Below are positions 27,175 through 35,013 of a stretch of DNA of 64,000 bases, piece by piece. The DNA comes from Natronorubrum halophilum. GTDB lineage: Archaea > Halobacteriota > Halobacteria > Halobacteriales > Natrialbaceae. Within the stretch, counting starts at the first letter, position 1, and each line of letters begins with the position of its first letter. Made by a program: the position numbers and the translations under genes. The stretch is taken from positions 1,134,423 through 1,198,422 of the forward strand of contig NZ_QQTY01000002.1 in assembly GCF_003670115.1 (NCBI RefSeq), read 5' to 3'. Under the pieces are notes generated by a model. That model was not told the origin of the DNA. It worked only from the letters and a program-made list of their open reading frames with translations, and searched no databases.

Positions 27175-29043
27175 ATGAGCGAGTACGACTACGACGAGCT
27201 CGGACTCGTCGCCGGGCTGGAGATCCACCAGCAACTCGAGACGGCGACGAAGCTGTTCTGCCAGTGTCCGACCGAGCTTCGCGAGCCCGAAGAGTCGACG
27301 CGTCGGTTCACGCGCTATCTTCATCCCACGCGCAGCGAACTCGGCGAGATCGATCAGGCCGCCTTAGAAGAGAGCAAGGTCGACCGCGAGTTCGAGTACC
27401 TCGCGTACGACTCGACCTGCCTGGTCGAGGAAGACGACGAACCACCACACGAGCTGGACGACGAGGCCCTCGAGACGGTCCTCGAGGTGGCCCAGCTGAT
27501 GGAGATGAACCCAGTCGATCAGGCGCACGTCATGCGAAAGCTCGTCGTGGACGGCTCGAACACGTCGGGCTTCCAGCGCTCGACGCTGATCGCGACCGAC
27601 GGAGCGATCGAGACGAGCGACGGGGCGGTGGGGATCGAGGACCTCCTGCTCGAGGAGGAAAGCGCCCAGCGCGTCGAAGAGACCGACGACGGCGTTCGCT
27701 ACAGCCTCGACCGGCTCGGGATTCCGCTGGTCGAGATCGGCACGAAACCGGATATCTCGACGCCCGACCAGGCCCTCGAGGCGGCCGAGCGAATCGGCAT
27801 GTTGCTTCGCTCGACGGGGAAGGTCAAGCGCGGTCTGGGGACGATTCGCCAGGACGTCAACGTCTCCATCGAGGACGGCGCGCGCGTCGAGGTCAAGGGA
27901 GTCCAGAGCCTCGACGGTATCGACGACATCGTTCGAAACGAAGCCGCACGGCAGGTCGAACTCGTCGAGATTCGCGACGAACTCGAGGAGCGGGAGGCGT
28001 CGATCGGCGAGATGCAGGACGTGACCGGCGTGTTCGAGGGAACCGAGAGCGGTGTCATCGCTGGCGCGCTCGACTCCGGCGGGGCCGTCGCGGCCGTCCC
28101 GCTGTACGGTTTCGACGGTATCGTTGGCCGGGAAGTCGCGCCCGACCGTCGCCTCGGAACCGAGTTCTCCGACTACGCGAAACGCCACGGCGCGGGCGGG
28201 ATCTTCCACACGGACGAACTGCCGGCGTACGGCGTCACCGAGGACGAAGTCGCGGATCTTCGGGACGCCGTCGGGGCGGGTCCCGACGATGCCGTGGCGA
28301 TCGTCGCCGCTGACACCGGTGTGGCGGAAACCGCCATCGAAGCCGTCGCCGAGCGCGCCGGAGTTGCACTCGAGGGCGTCCCCGAGGAAACCCGCGGCGC
28401 GAACGAAGACGGGACGACTCGCTATCTGCGCCCGCTTCCCGGTGCGGCACGGATGTATCCCGAGACGGACGTGCCGCCGGTCGAGCCCGATCCGAGCGAG
28501 GTGCCGAAGCCGGAACTGCTGACCGAGAAGGTCGAGCGCTATCAGGCCGAGTACGACCTCGGCACGGGACTGGCGGAGCAGGTCGCCTACGGGAAGCGGA
28601 TGCCGCTGTTCGAGGCTGTCGTCGCCGACGGGGTCGATCCGACGCTCGCCGCGACGACGCTCGAGTCGACGCTGACCGAACTCCGGCGGGACGACGTGTC
28701 GGTCGAAAACCTCGAGCGCGAACACCTCGAGGGCGTTCTCGGGATGGTCGAGGATGGCGACCTTCCCAACGAGGGCGTGCCGGACCTGCTCTCTGCGCTG
28801 GCCGAGGAGCCGGATCGAACGCCGGAGGAGGCGGCCGAGGAAGCCGGCCTCGGCGGCGTCGACGAGAGCGAGGTTCGCGAGGCCGTCGTCGAGGTCGTCG
28901 AGCGAAACGAGGACCAGGTTGCGGACGAAGGAATGCAGGCGTTTTCCGGGCTCATGGGCGAGTGTATGGGCGCGCTGCGCGGCAAGGCGGACGGCGACCT
29001 CGTGAGCGAACTGCTCCGCGAGGAGATTCAGAAGCGGGCGTGA
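27175..29043 (+). CDS. gatE: Glu-tRNA(Gln) amidotransferase subunit E
   Basis: With GatD, this 622-residue archaeal GatE converts misacylated Glu-tRNA-Gln to Gln-tRNA-Gln. The kinase-like domain opens with GLVAGLEIHQQLETATKLFC, with zinc-region Cys in FCQCPTELREP. It continues with IATDGAIETSDGAVGIEDLL and RLGIPLVEIGTKPDISTP, the GAD/AspRS-like insert (about 300-420), and a YqeY-like tRNA-binding tail to the end. The amidase partner gatD is not in this window. The ATG at 27175 lies 30 bases after the TATA element; an upstream in-frame Met adds unconserved residues. Confidence 0.96.
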   Translation: MSEYDYDELGLVAGLEIHQQLETATKLFCQCPTELREPEESTRRFTRYLHPTRSELGEIDQAALEESKVDREFEYLAYDSTCLVEEDDEPPHELDDEALETVLEVAQLMEMNPVDQAHVMRKLVVDGSNTSGFQRSTLIATDGAIETSDGAVGIEDLLLEEESAQRVEETDDGVRYSLDRLGIPLVEIGTKPDISTPDQALEAAERIGMLLRSTGKVKRGLGTIRQDVNVSIEDGARVEVKGVQSLDGIDDIVRNEAARQVELVEIRDELEEREASIGEMQDVTGVFEGTESGVIAGALDSGGAVAAVPLYGFDGIVGREVAPDRRLGTEFSDYAKRHGAGGIFHTDELPAYGVTEDEVADLRDAVGAGPDDAVAIVAADTGVAETAIEAVAERAGVALEGVPEETRGANEDGTTRYLRPLPGAARMYPETDVPPVEPDPSEVPKPELLTEKVERYQAEYDLGTGLAEQVAYGKRMPLFEAVVADGVDPTLAATTLESTLTELRRDDVSVENLEREHLEGVLGMVEDGDLPNEGVPDLLSALAEEPDRTPEEAAEEAGLGGVDESEVREAVVEVVERNEDQVADEGMQAFSGLMGECMGALRGKADGDLVSELLREEIQKRA

Positions 29044-29117
29044 GCGGTCCTCCCTGACCGGTGCTGGTCTCGCTGTTCGTATTCTCCCCCTCGAGTAATC
29101 CGACTCGAGCGGATACC

Positions 29118-29600
29118 CTATTCGTCGGGTAACTCCTCAAGCAGCGTCTCCAGCTCGTAACTCTGCAGCGCGTCGCGCTCTTCGATCGCCGAGATGACGA
29201 ACGTCGAGTCGGTCCGGTCGACGCCCTCGAGTTGCTCGAACTCGGCGATCAGACGCTCGACCATCCCGCTGTCGCTCAGTCGCGCGACGACGATGAAGTC
29301 CGTCTCGCCCATCGTGAAGTAGACGTTCGTGACGCCCTCGACGGTCAGGAGTCGGTCCGCGAACTCCTCGTAGGAGCCGCGATAGTCGGCGTGAACCTCC
29401 ACGAGGACGGTCACTCCGAGGCCGAGTTTCTCGAGATCGATGTCGTAGCGGTCGTTCGTGATGATCCCCTCCTCCCGGAGATTGTTCAGCCGGTAGTGGA
29501 TCGTCGAAACGGGGATGCCGGTCGCTTCGTGGAGCCGTTCGGGGCTCCCCGTCTCGAGTTCGGCGATCGCCTTGAGAAGTCGGACATCGCGTTCGTCCAT
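29118..29600 (-). CDS. Lrp/AsnC family transcriptional regulator
   Basis: The 160-residue protein has an N-terminal winged helix (DVRLLKAIAELETGSPERLH, then PVSTIHYRLNNLREEGII) and a C-terminal ligand-sensing RAM/ACT-like domain (VTVLVEVHADYRGSYEEFAD, TMGETDFIVVARLSD). It likely binds DNA as a dimer or octamer in response to an amino acid. It is divergent from the EamA exporter with 180 bases between, so the exporter is a candidate target. Confidence 0.9.
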   Translation of the reverse strand: MDERDVRLLKAIAELETGSPERLHEATGIPVSTIHYRLNNLREEGIITNDRYDIDLEKLGLGVTVLVEVHADYRGSYEEFADRLLTVEGVTNVYFTMGETDFIVVARLSDSGMVERLIAEFEQLEGVDRTDSTFVISAIEERDALQSYELETLLEELPDE

Positions 29601-29780
29601 GAGGGAGTCCTCGGCGGGGATCGGAATGTATCCTTCGCCTGATGTACTTGGAGAACTCTACAACGGACGTGTCCTGTGTGGCGGTCGATTCGGATCAAGA
29701 TCATATGTGTGGTTTTGGGTTCGTCGACATCGGTTTGATTGTAGAAGGATCTAAATACACCCGTCCGTTTCGAACTGGAT

Positions 29781-30857
29781 ATGGTCACTATCGCCTCTCT
29801 TCGATCTGAGTACCGTGGATTGATTCTCTTTTCGATGCTCTCGCTTTGCTGGGGCAGTTCGTTCGTCGCGATCGAAATCGGGCTCGAGCACGTCCCGCCG
29901 CTGTTGTTCGCCGGGCTTCGCTACGCGGTGGCTGGCGCGATCGTCCTCGGCTACGCAGCCGTCGTCACCGACAGGATTCGCCCGTCGGGACGGTCGGAGT
30001 GGCTCGTCGTCGTCGTCGCCGGCGTGTTCGTCATCGCGCTCTATCACGGGCTGTTGTACCTCGGGGAACTGCACGTTTCGGGCGCAGTCGCGGCGACGGT
30101 CGTCAGCACGGCACCGATCCTCACGGTCGCGTTCGCGGGCGTTTTGCTCCCGAGCGAACGGCTCAGTCTCGTCGGTGTCGGCGGTTTCGTACTCGGGCTG
30201 GTCGGCGTCGTCCTCGTCGTCCGACCATCGCCGGCGGCGCTCGGGGGAGAGGTGACGTTCGGTGCGATACTCGTCTTCGCCTCCGCCGTCGCGTTCGCGC
30301 TCGGCAGCGTACTCGTCCGGCCGATCGAATCGGATCTGCCACTCGAGACGCTACAGGCCTGGTCGATGCTGCTCGGTGCCGGAGTGTTGCTCGGCTGGGC
30401 GGTCCTGCGAGGCGAATCGGTGGCCGCCATCGAGATGACGACGACAGCGCTGCTCTCGTATGGGTACCTGACGCTGGTCTCCGGGGTCTTCGCGTTCTTG
30501 CTCTACTTCGAACTCCTCGATCGAAGCGGGGCGACGCAGGTGAACCTCGTCGGATACGCCGAGCCGGCGGTCGCGATCTGCGTGAGCTGGCTCGTGCTCG
30601 GGTCCGTCGTCGACTCGCTCACGGTCGTCGGTCTGGTGACGATTCTCGTCGGGTTCGTCGTCATCAAGCGAGATGCGTTTCGGTCGCTCCTTCGATCGGC
30701 CTGGACGACCGCGCCGACCGAGAGCCGACGAGCGGCGGGTGAGCACCCCGAGTCCCGAACCGACGGCGTCCGAACCGACGGCGGCGTTTCGGTCGAGTCC
30801 AACTCGAGTCGTTCGATGGACGAGGGCTCGTGCTCGCGGTTCGAACGTCAAGAATAG
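29781..30857 (+). CDS. EamA/DMT family transporter
   Basis: The 358-residue membrane protein has ten predicted helices in two EamA repeats (LFSMLSLCWGSSFVAIEIGL begins the first; GEVTFGAILVFASAVAFALG the second). A hydrophilic C-terminal tail (about residues 300-358) is rich in Ser, Arg and Glu. Family members export metabolites or amino acids; the substrate is unknown. A TATA-like CTAAATACA at 29749-29757 is 24-32 bases before the ATG. Divergence from an Lrp regulator suggests amino-acid-responsive control. Confidence 0.88.
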   Translation: MVTIASLRSEYRGLILFSMLSLCWGSSFVAIEIGLEHVPPLLFAGLRYAVAGAIVLGYAAVVTDRIRPSGRSEWLVVVVAGVFVIALYHGLLYLGELHVSGAVAATVVSTAPILTVAFAGVLLPSERLSLVGVGGFVLGLVGVVLVVRPSPAALGGEVTFGAILVFASAVAFALGSVLVRPIESDLPLETLQAWSMLLGAGVLLGWAVLRGESVAAIEMTTTALLSYGYLTLVSGVFAFLLYFELLDRSGATQVNLVGYAEPAVAICVSWLVLGSVVDSLTVVGLVTILVGFVVIKRDAFRSLLRSAWTTAPTESRRAAGEHPESRTDGVRTDGGVSVESNSSRSMDEGSCSRFERQE

Positions 30858-30961
30858 ACCGTTGCTGGAGTCCCGGTCCGCGTCGCGTGTATAATCGCGT
30901 ATAAATTCCTCTAAGGGGTCCCAGGAAACGTTTACCAGTGAGAACGTGGGTGGTATACATC

Positions 30962-31624
30962 ATGACAACACCGACAATCACGACAGTGTGCCACGTGCGC
31001 GCGCCGCTCTTGCTCGAGCCGGTCGACAGGCAGATCGAAACCTTACGGGCCTGCGAGACGGAGGGGGCGATCGACGAGCTCTTACTCCGTAGCTGGCCGA
31101 AAGAGGTCTCACTCACCGACAACAGTCCCTATCAGGAAGCCCTCGAGAGCTTCGACCGATTCGAGCAGTGGGCCGAGGAGCGCGGCGTGAGCATCCGCCC
31201 GCCGTTCAGAGAGCGCGCGACGACGTCGCAGATTTCCGGCGAGACGAACGATTTGCTCGTGATGCCCCTGCTGTGTCTCGAGGTCTACGCCGACGACGAA
31301 CTGATCGGCGTGTTCCCCCACACCGACGAGGAACTCGAGGAGACGCACACGACGGACGAGGCCATCGCCTCGCTTCGAACGGGCGAACTGCCGACGCCGT
31401 TGGGTGCTGCCGGCGAGACCGAAACGCGATCGGAACCGACGACGGGCGTCGTAGACGCGGGCGTCTGTCCCGACTGCGACGGGTCGCTGATCGACGGGCA
31501 AGGGCTGTTCGCTTGCCCCGACTGCGGCTGGATCGGTACCGTTTCCGAGTCGGGACGGTACGTCTCACAGGCCGCGCGCGAGCGAGCGAAAGAAAGCGAG
31601 GAAACGCCGGTAGCGCCGCAGTGA
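30962..31624 (+). CDS. HTH/zinc-ribbon haloarchaeal regulator-like protein
   Basis: The 220-residue protein has an N-terminal helical region with the haloarchaeal pattern EALESFDRFEQWAEERGVSI and PPFRERATTSQISGETNDLL, a middle beta part (CLEVYADDELIGVFPHTDEE), and a C-terminal zinc ribbon (CPDCDGSLIDGQGLFACPDC). Related haloarchaeal proteins are annotated as HTH-domain proteins; DNA binding is likely but not shown. The ATG at 30962 is preferred to a GTG at 30938. Confidence 0.65.
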   Translation: MTTPTITTVCHVRAPLLLEPVDRQIETLRACETEGAIDELLLRSWPKEVSLTDNSPYQEALESFDRFEQWAEERGVSIRPPFRERATTSQISGETNDLLVMPLLCLEVYADDELIGVFPHTDEELEETHTTDEAIASLRTGELPTPLGAAGETETRSEPTTGVVDAGVCPDCDGSLIDGQGLFACPDCGWIGTVSESGRYVSQAARERAKESEETPVAPQ

Positions 31625-31773
31625 GTTGACCGTAGTCGATACCGGACCCGTGGATCGTTCAGTTTTCGAGTCGTCAAGAGCGACCGACAGCGTACTCGCC
31701 CCCAATTGAGACGGTTTCGCACGGTACGGTCTCGAGCCGCCGGGGTTCGGTTGTTGTTTTTCGGGGCGTTCAG

Positions 31774-32547
31774 TCACTGCTTTTCGGGGCGTTCCGTCGC
31801 CCGGCGGAGCAATCCGAGAAGTGCGTTCGCCTCGCCCATGGTCAGATCCGCCCGGCCGTACACGCGGCGGAGCATTCGCATCGTTTTGTCGCGTTTCTCT
31901 TCGGGATGGTTGAGTTCCTCGAGTAAGTCCGCCCACTGGTCGTACACTCGATCGACGGTCGGTTTGGGGGCTCGGACGCGCTCTAGGTCCGGGTGTTGCG
32001 TTTCCTCGTCCGCGAGGGTGAGAGATTGCAGTTCGTAGAGCGTGATGGTCGCGGCCTGCCCGAGGTTGAGCACGGGGTACTCGGCGTGGGCCGGAATCGA
32101 ACAGATCTCGTCGATCCGAGCGAGTTCCTCGTTGGTGAGCCCGACGCGTTCGCGCCCGAAGACGAGCGCGGTGGGTCCGTCGACGGTCCGCAGCCGATCC
32201 GCGAGCTCCGCCGGCGTGGAGAACGGAAACCGAACGTGACTGCGGTCGTCCTCGTTGGTCACCGCCGTACAGCCGATCGTGTGGTAGCTCTCGACGATGT
32301 GATCGAACGTCGTCTCGGTCGCGTTCGGGAGGATGTCCTCTCGAGCGTGCCCTGCGTAGCCGTACGCCTCGCCGTCGGGATCGAGTTCCGGCGGGTCGAC
32401 AAGCAGGAGGTCCTCGAATCCGAAGTTCTTCATCGCGCGGGCGATCGTGCCGACGTTACCCGGCGACTGGGCGTCGACGACGGCGACCGCCGGCGGTGTC
32501 CGTGAACGTCCCCTCGAGCGGTCGGTTTCAGACGACTCGGTATTCAT
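31774..32547 (-). CDS. SpoU/TrmJ-type RNA 2'-O-methyltransferase
   Basis: The 257-residue enzyme has a knotted SPOUT methyltransferase domain. The three SpoU motifs are SPGNVGTIARAMKNFGFEDL, TALVFGRERVGLTNEEL and YPVLNLGQAATITLYELQSL. The C-terminal helical extension (about residues 190-257, with RDKTMRMLRRVYGRADL) is the one seen in TrmJ, which methylates position 32 of tRNA. I cannot exclude another RNA target. The gene lies left of the replication origin and reads away from it. The ATG at 32547 fits the family start. Confidence 0.88.
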   Translation of the reverse strand: MNTESSETDRSRGRSRTPPAVAVVDAQSPGNVGTIARAMKNFGFEDLLLVDPPELDPDGEAYGYAGHAREDILPNATETTFDHIVESYHTIGCTAVTNEDDRSHVRFPFSTPAELADRLRTVDGPTALVFGRERVGLTNEELARIDEICSIPAHAEYPVLNLGQAATITLYELQSLTLADEETQHPDLERVRAPKPTVDRVYDQWADLLEELNHPEEKRDKTMRMLRRVYGRADLTMGEANALLGLLRRATERPEKQ

Positions 32548-32810
32548 CGGATGATACTCGATATCGGCTCGAGGAGCCGGGTATCCGTTTCGGTTCCGTT
32601 CGTGAGCCTGCGAGTGTCTCCATGAGTGTTCGCTGACGTGGAATCGACGGTGATCATACACCGATTAGCTGGCGGGCGGTCAAAAGATATCTGTTCGATT
32701 CGAGTCGGCAGTCCCGGTTAGCAGTGTTTGGAACGGACGCCACTCTCGATTCGTAACTTCCGGATCGTCCCCGATAGCTGAAGTCGGACGTTCCACCGAT
32801 ATAATCGTCT
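32548..32810. other. Intergenic between the methyltransferase gene and the origin
   Basis: About 260 bases carrying the promoter of the methyltransferase gene. No frame looks real. GATAGCTGAAGTCGGACG and ACCGATATAATCGTC near 32773-32808 lead into the CTAG-rich origin block. Confidence 0.4.
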
Positions 32811-32816
32811 ACACAA

Positions 32817-32885
32817 CTAGTCTAGAAATCCGTTCTAGAAACAACTAGACTATACTAGACTACTAGACTAGATTCTTCGTCTAGA
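32817..32885. repeat. CTAG-dense AT-rich block, candidate DNA-unwinding element
   Basis: Eight CTAG tetranucleotides begin at 32817, 32822, 32835, 32845, 32855, 32863, 32868 and 32881. The spacing 5, 13, 10, 10, 8, 5, 13 shows that the first three and last three form a 23-bp imperfect direct repeat (32817-32839 and 32863-32885, e.g. CTAGTCTAGAAAT versus CTAGACTAGATTC). The middle three are exactly 10 bp apart. AT content is far above the neighbourhood. It probably serves as the melting region of the origin. A role as a methylation-sensitive element is considered in the findings. Confidence 0.7.
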
Positions 32886-33053
32886 TTATCAGCGGTAGCC
32901 GATAGGTAGCGGCCTACACCACTGGTTGGTAGCGGGGCTGAGCACCGTCGTGAACTGGCTCTGATCTTTCGTTCGAACCCTCTCCAATCGATTCGACAGG
33001 AACTGTACGGCAATCACGGAAGGGGCGAGTACTGATGAAACGGGTCTGGTGTT

Positions 33054-33083
33054 GGGGGGACACACCCCCCTCGCGTTTGTAAC
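33054..33083 (-). repeat. Origin recognition box 1 (minus orientation)
   Basis: Read on the minus strand the box begins GTTACAAACGCGAGGGGGGT and continues GTGTCCCCCC. The first 24 bases are identical to box 3 in the opposite orientation, making a long inverted repeat around the centre of the origin. The G-string after the CGCGA core is characteristic of haloarchaeal ORBs. Confidence 0.75.
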
Positions 33084-33108
33084 GCAGTTTAGGTGTGGGG
33101 GTCTTCAC

Positions 33109-33137
33109 GTGGAACACACCACCTTCGCGGATGTAAC
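33109..33137 (-). repeat. Origin recognition box 2 (minus orientation, weaker G-string)
   Basis: On the minus strand this reads GTTACATCCGCGAAGGTGGT then GTGTTCCAC. The GTTACAxxCGCGA core is kept but the G-run is broken. It has the same TCC core variant as box 4 and as the partial box in the orc1 promoter. Confidence 0.6.
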
Positions 33138-33205
33138 ATCTGGCTCTTATCGTCCATCTCGACACGGATCCCGGAATGATCGAACACCCACCCCACCCAT
33201 TCGGC

Positions 33206-33235
33206 GTTACAAACGCGAGGGGGGTGTGTGTCCCC
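33206..33235 (+). repeat. Origin recognition box 3 (plus orientation)
   Basis: It reads GTTACAAACGCGAGGGGGGT then GTGTGTCCCC, the mirror partner of box 1. The inner edges of boxes 1 and 3 are 122 bp apart. They have opposite polarity, so G-strings point outward. Confidence 0.75.
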
Positions 33236-33388
33236 ACTAGCAACTGCCGTAGTGTCCGAGAAAGGGCTTTATCCGCCGATATCGGCAACTTCGGTAGAAC
33301 ACGATCTACTGTACCGCCACCGAACGGGTTTCAGAGATCACCCGGCACTGTCACCGGTGGTGGCACCTAACCGGAGACTGACACCGCC

Positions 33389-33421
33389 GTTACATCCGCG
33401 AGGGGGGCGTGGGTGCTTCAC
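33389..33421 (+). repeat. Origin recognition box 4 (plus orientation)
   Basis: It reads GTTACATCCGCGAGGGGGGC then GTGGGTGCTTCAC. It has the core, the full G-string, and the same orientation as orc1. Confidence 0.7.
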
Positions 33422-33536
33422 ACAGTTGAATTGTCGGGGGATGAGTTCCTGTCCCGAGTTGGTGCTCTCGAGTCGAGTTATCGTCGAACACCGTTCGAAA
33501 TCACTGCTAGCAATCGTCATGTGCCTCGCGCCGCCT

Positions 33537-33549
33537 CACAAACGCGAGA
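33537..33549 (+). repeat. Degenerate origin recognition box 5
   Basis: CACAAACGCGAGA keeps the core of boxes 1 and 3 but lacks the G-string. It may be a weak initiator site or chance. Confidence 0.35.
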
Positions 33550-33615
33550 CCGCTGTCCATCGACAACCGCAACGATAGTGGCGAATATTCGGGTTTTGGG
33601 CCTTGATACGCAATA

Positions 33616-33628
33616 TTTACATCCGCGA
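33616..33628 (+). promoter_or_regulatory. Partial origin box in the orc1 promoter (likely autoregulation)
   Basis: TTTACATCCGCGA is the core of boxes 2 and 4. It lies 12 bases upstream of the likely orc1 TATA box GCTTTATTT (33641-33649), itself about 31 bases before the ATG. Initiator protein bound here would touch the transcription machinery, so feedback control of orc1 is a reasonable inference. Confidence 0.5.
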
Positions 33629-33679
33629 TAGATCTCCATAGCTTTATTTCAATCCAGTTGGAAGACACGGGCTACTGCA

Positions 33680-34918
33680 ATGTCCGCCAACGACGATCGT
33701 GATCCACTCTTTCGGTACGACGATCCGGTCTTTGCCGACGAGCGCCTGCTCGAGATCACACATCTTCCCGGCCCGGACCGGATCGTCGGACGCGACGAGC
33801 AAATGCAACGGGTTGCGGACGCCCTGAATCCCGCGATTTTCGGGAGCGAGCCGAACCACCTGTTCATCTTCGGCAAGACCGGAACCGGCAAGTCGCTGAT
33901 CTCCCGATCGATCACCCAGCGGGTGATCTCGGAGGCCCAGCGCGACGACATCACGGTGAAGTACGCGTTCATCGACTGCGGGGAGCAAAACACCGAGGCG
34001 TCGATCGTCAAGACGATCGCACAGATCGTCAACGAGTCGAACAAGAGCGGCGTCTCCGTCCCCGATCGCGGCCTCGGGACGGGCGACTACTACAAACGGC
34101 TGTGGCAGTCGATCGACCACTGCACCGACGTCACGATCGTCATCTTGGACGAGATCGACATGCTCGAGGACGACGAGGTCCTCCGGAAACTCTCCCGCGC
34201 CGGCGAGAACCGACGTATCTCGGACTCGAGCATCGGAATCATCGGCATCTCGAACAAGATCGACTTTCCGGACCACCTCTCCGAACGCGTAAAATCGAGT
34301 CTGTCCCGGGACGAACTCGTCTTCTCGCCCTACGACGCCAACCAGCTCGTCGAGATCCTCGAGAAACGACGCGACGCGTTCCACGACGGCGTGCTCTCCG
34401 ACGACGTTATTCCGCTGACCGCCGCGCTCGCGGCCCAGGAACACGGGGACGCGCGCAAGGCGATCGACATCCTCCGCAACGCCGGCCGCATCGCGAAGAA
34501 ACAGGACGCGACTCGAGTCACCGCGGATCACGTCCGTGACGCCAAAGAGAAGACCGAAGCCGATCGATTCAACGAGTTGATCGAGGGCTCGCCACAGCAG
34601 GCCAAGGCGATCCTCTACTCGCTGACGCTGCTGACCGAGAACAGTTCGGAAAAGGAGTTCCCGACGAAGATCATCTACAACCAGTACAAGGAAATCGCTC
34701 GCCAGCTCGATTTCGACGTCCTCTCGGAGCGCCGAGTGCAGGAGATCCTCCAGGAACAGAACTTCCTCAACGTGATCCAGTCCGAGCGCGAGGGTCGCGG
34801 GCGCGGACGCGGTGCCCACGCCAAACACCGACTGCTCGAGAACCCCTCGATCGTCCGGAAAGTCCTGCTTCGGGACTCCCGGCTGGCCGTCCTTGAAGAA
34901 GACGCTAAAAACGAGTAG
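33680..34918 (+). CDS. orc1: Orc1/Cdc6 replication initiator
   Basis: The 412-residue AAA+ initiator binds origin recognition boxes and loads the MCM helicase. Walker A is FGKTGTGKSLIS (about residue 73), Walker B VILDEIDML, sensor 1 IGISNKIDF and sensor 2 HGDARKAIDILRNAGRIA. The C-terminal winged helix spans about 310-400 (FPTKIIYNQYKEIARQLDFD, then RRVQEILQEQNFLNVI) with a basic, Gly/Arg-rich wing (GRGRGRGAHAKHR) that contacts DNA. It is complete and of normal length. Its position next to the box array makes it the cognate initiator of this origin. Confidence 0.96.
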   Translation: MSANDDRDPLFRYDDPVFADERLLEITHLPGPDRIVGRDEQMQRVADALNPAIFGSEPNHLFIFGKTGTGKSLISRSITQRVISEAQRDDITVKYAFIDCGEQNTEASIVKTIAQIVNESNKSGVSVPDRGLGTGDYYKRLWQSIDHCTDVTIVILDEIDMLEDDEVLRKLSRAGENRRISDSSIGIIGISNKIDFPDHLSERVKSSLSRDELVFSPYDANQLVEILEKRRDAFHDGVLSDDVIPLTAALAAQEHGDARKAIDILRNAGRIAKKQDATRVTADHVRDAKEKTEADRFNELIEGSPQQAKAILYSLTLLTENSSEKEFPTKIIYNQYKEIARQLDFDVLSERRVQEILQEQNFLNVIQSEREGRGRGRGAHAKHRLLENPSIVRKVLLRDSRLAVLEEDAKNE

Positions 34919-35013
34919 CGACCGATCGCCGACGACGCAGCGCTTACTGCCGTTCGATTCAGTCCCGGTTCGTCAATCGCGGTACCTTTGAGGCTGCTCT
35001 TCCGAGACCGAGT

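Larger units (their letters stand above)
32811..33640. other. oriC: Chromosomal replication origin (oriC) beside orc1/cdc6
   Basis: The 1.1 kb non-coding gap directly upstream of orc1/cdc6 has the parts of a haloarchaeal origin. There is an AT-rich, repeat-filled unwinding-type block (32811-32890). Then come four full ORB-like repeats with a G-string, two in each orientation (33054-33083 and 33109-33137 minus; 33206-33235 and 33389-33421 plus), and two partial ones (about 33537-33549 and 33616-33628). Haloarchaeal origins generally lie next to their cognate orc gene and are bound by its product, so this gene is the likely initiator. Which chromosomal origin it is, and whether it is active, cannot be told from sequence. 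Confidence 0.85.

Noticed and set aside
27364..28725. A 453-codon frame antisense to gatE
   Set aside because: Antisense shadow of a well-supported gene.
33161..33205. A further origin box in the CCACCCCACCCATTCGGCG stretch
   Set aside because: It has a C/G-rich run but lacks the GTTACAxxCGCGA core, so it was not counted.
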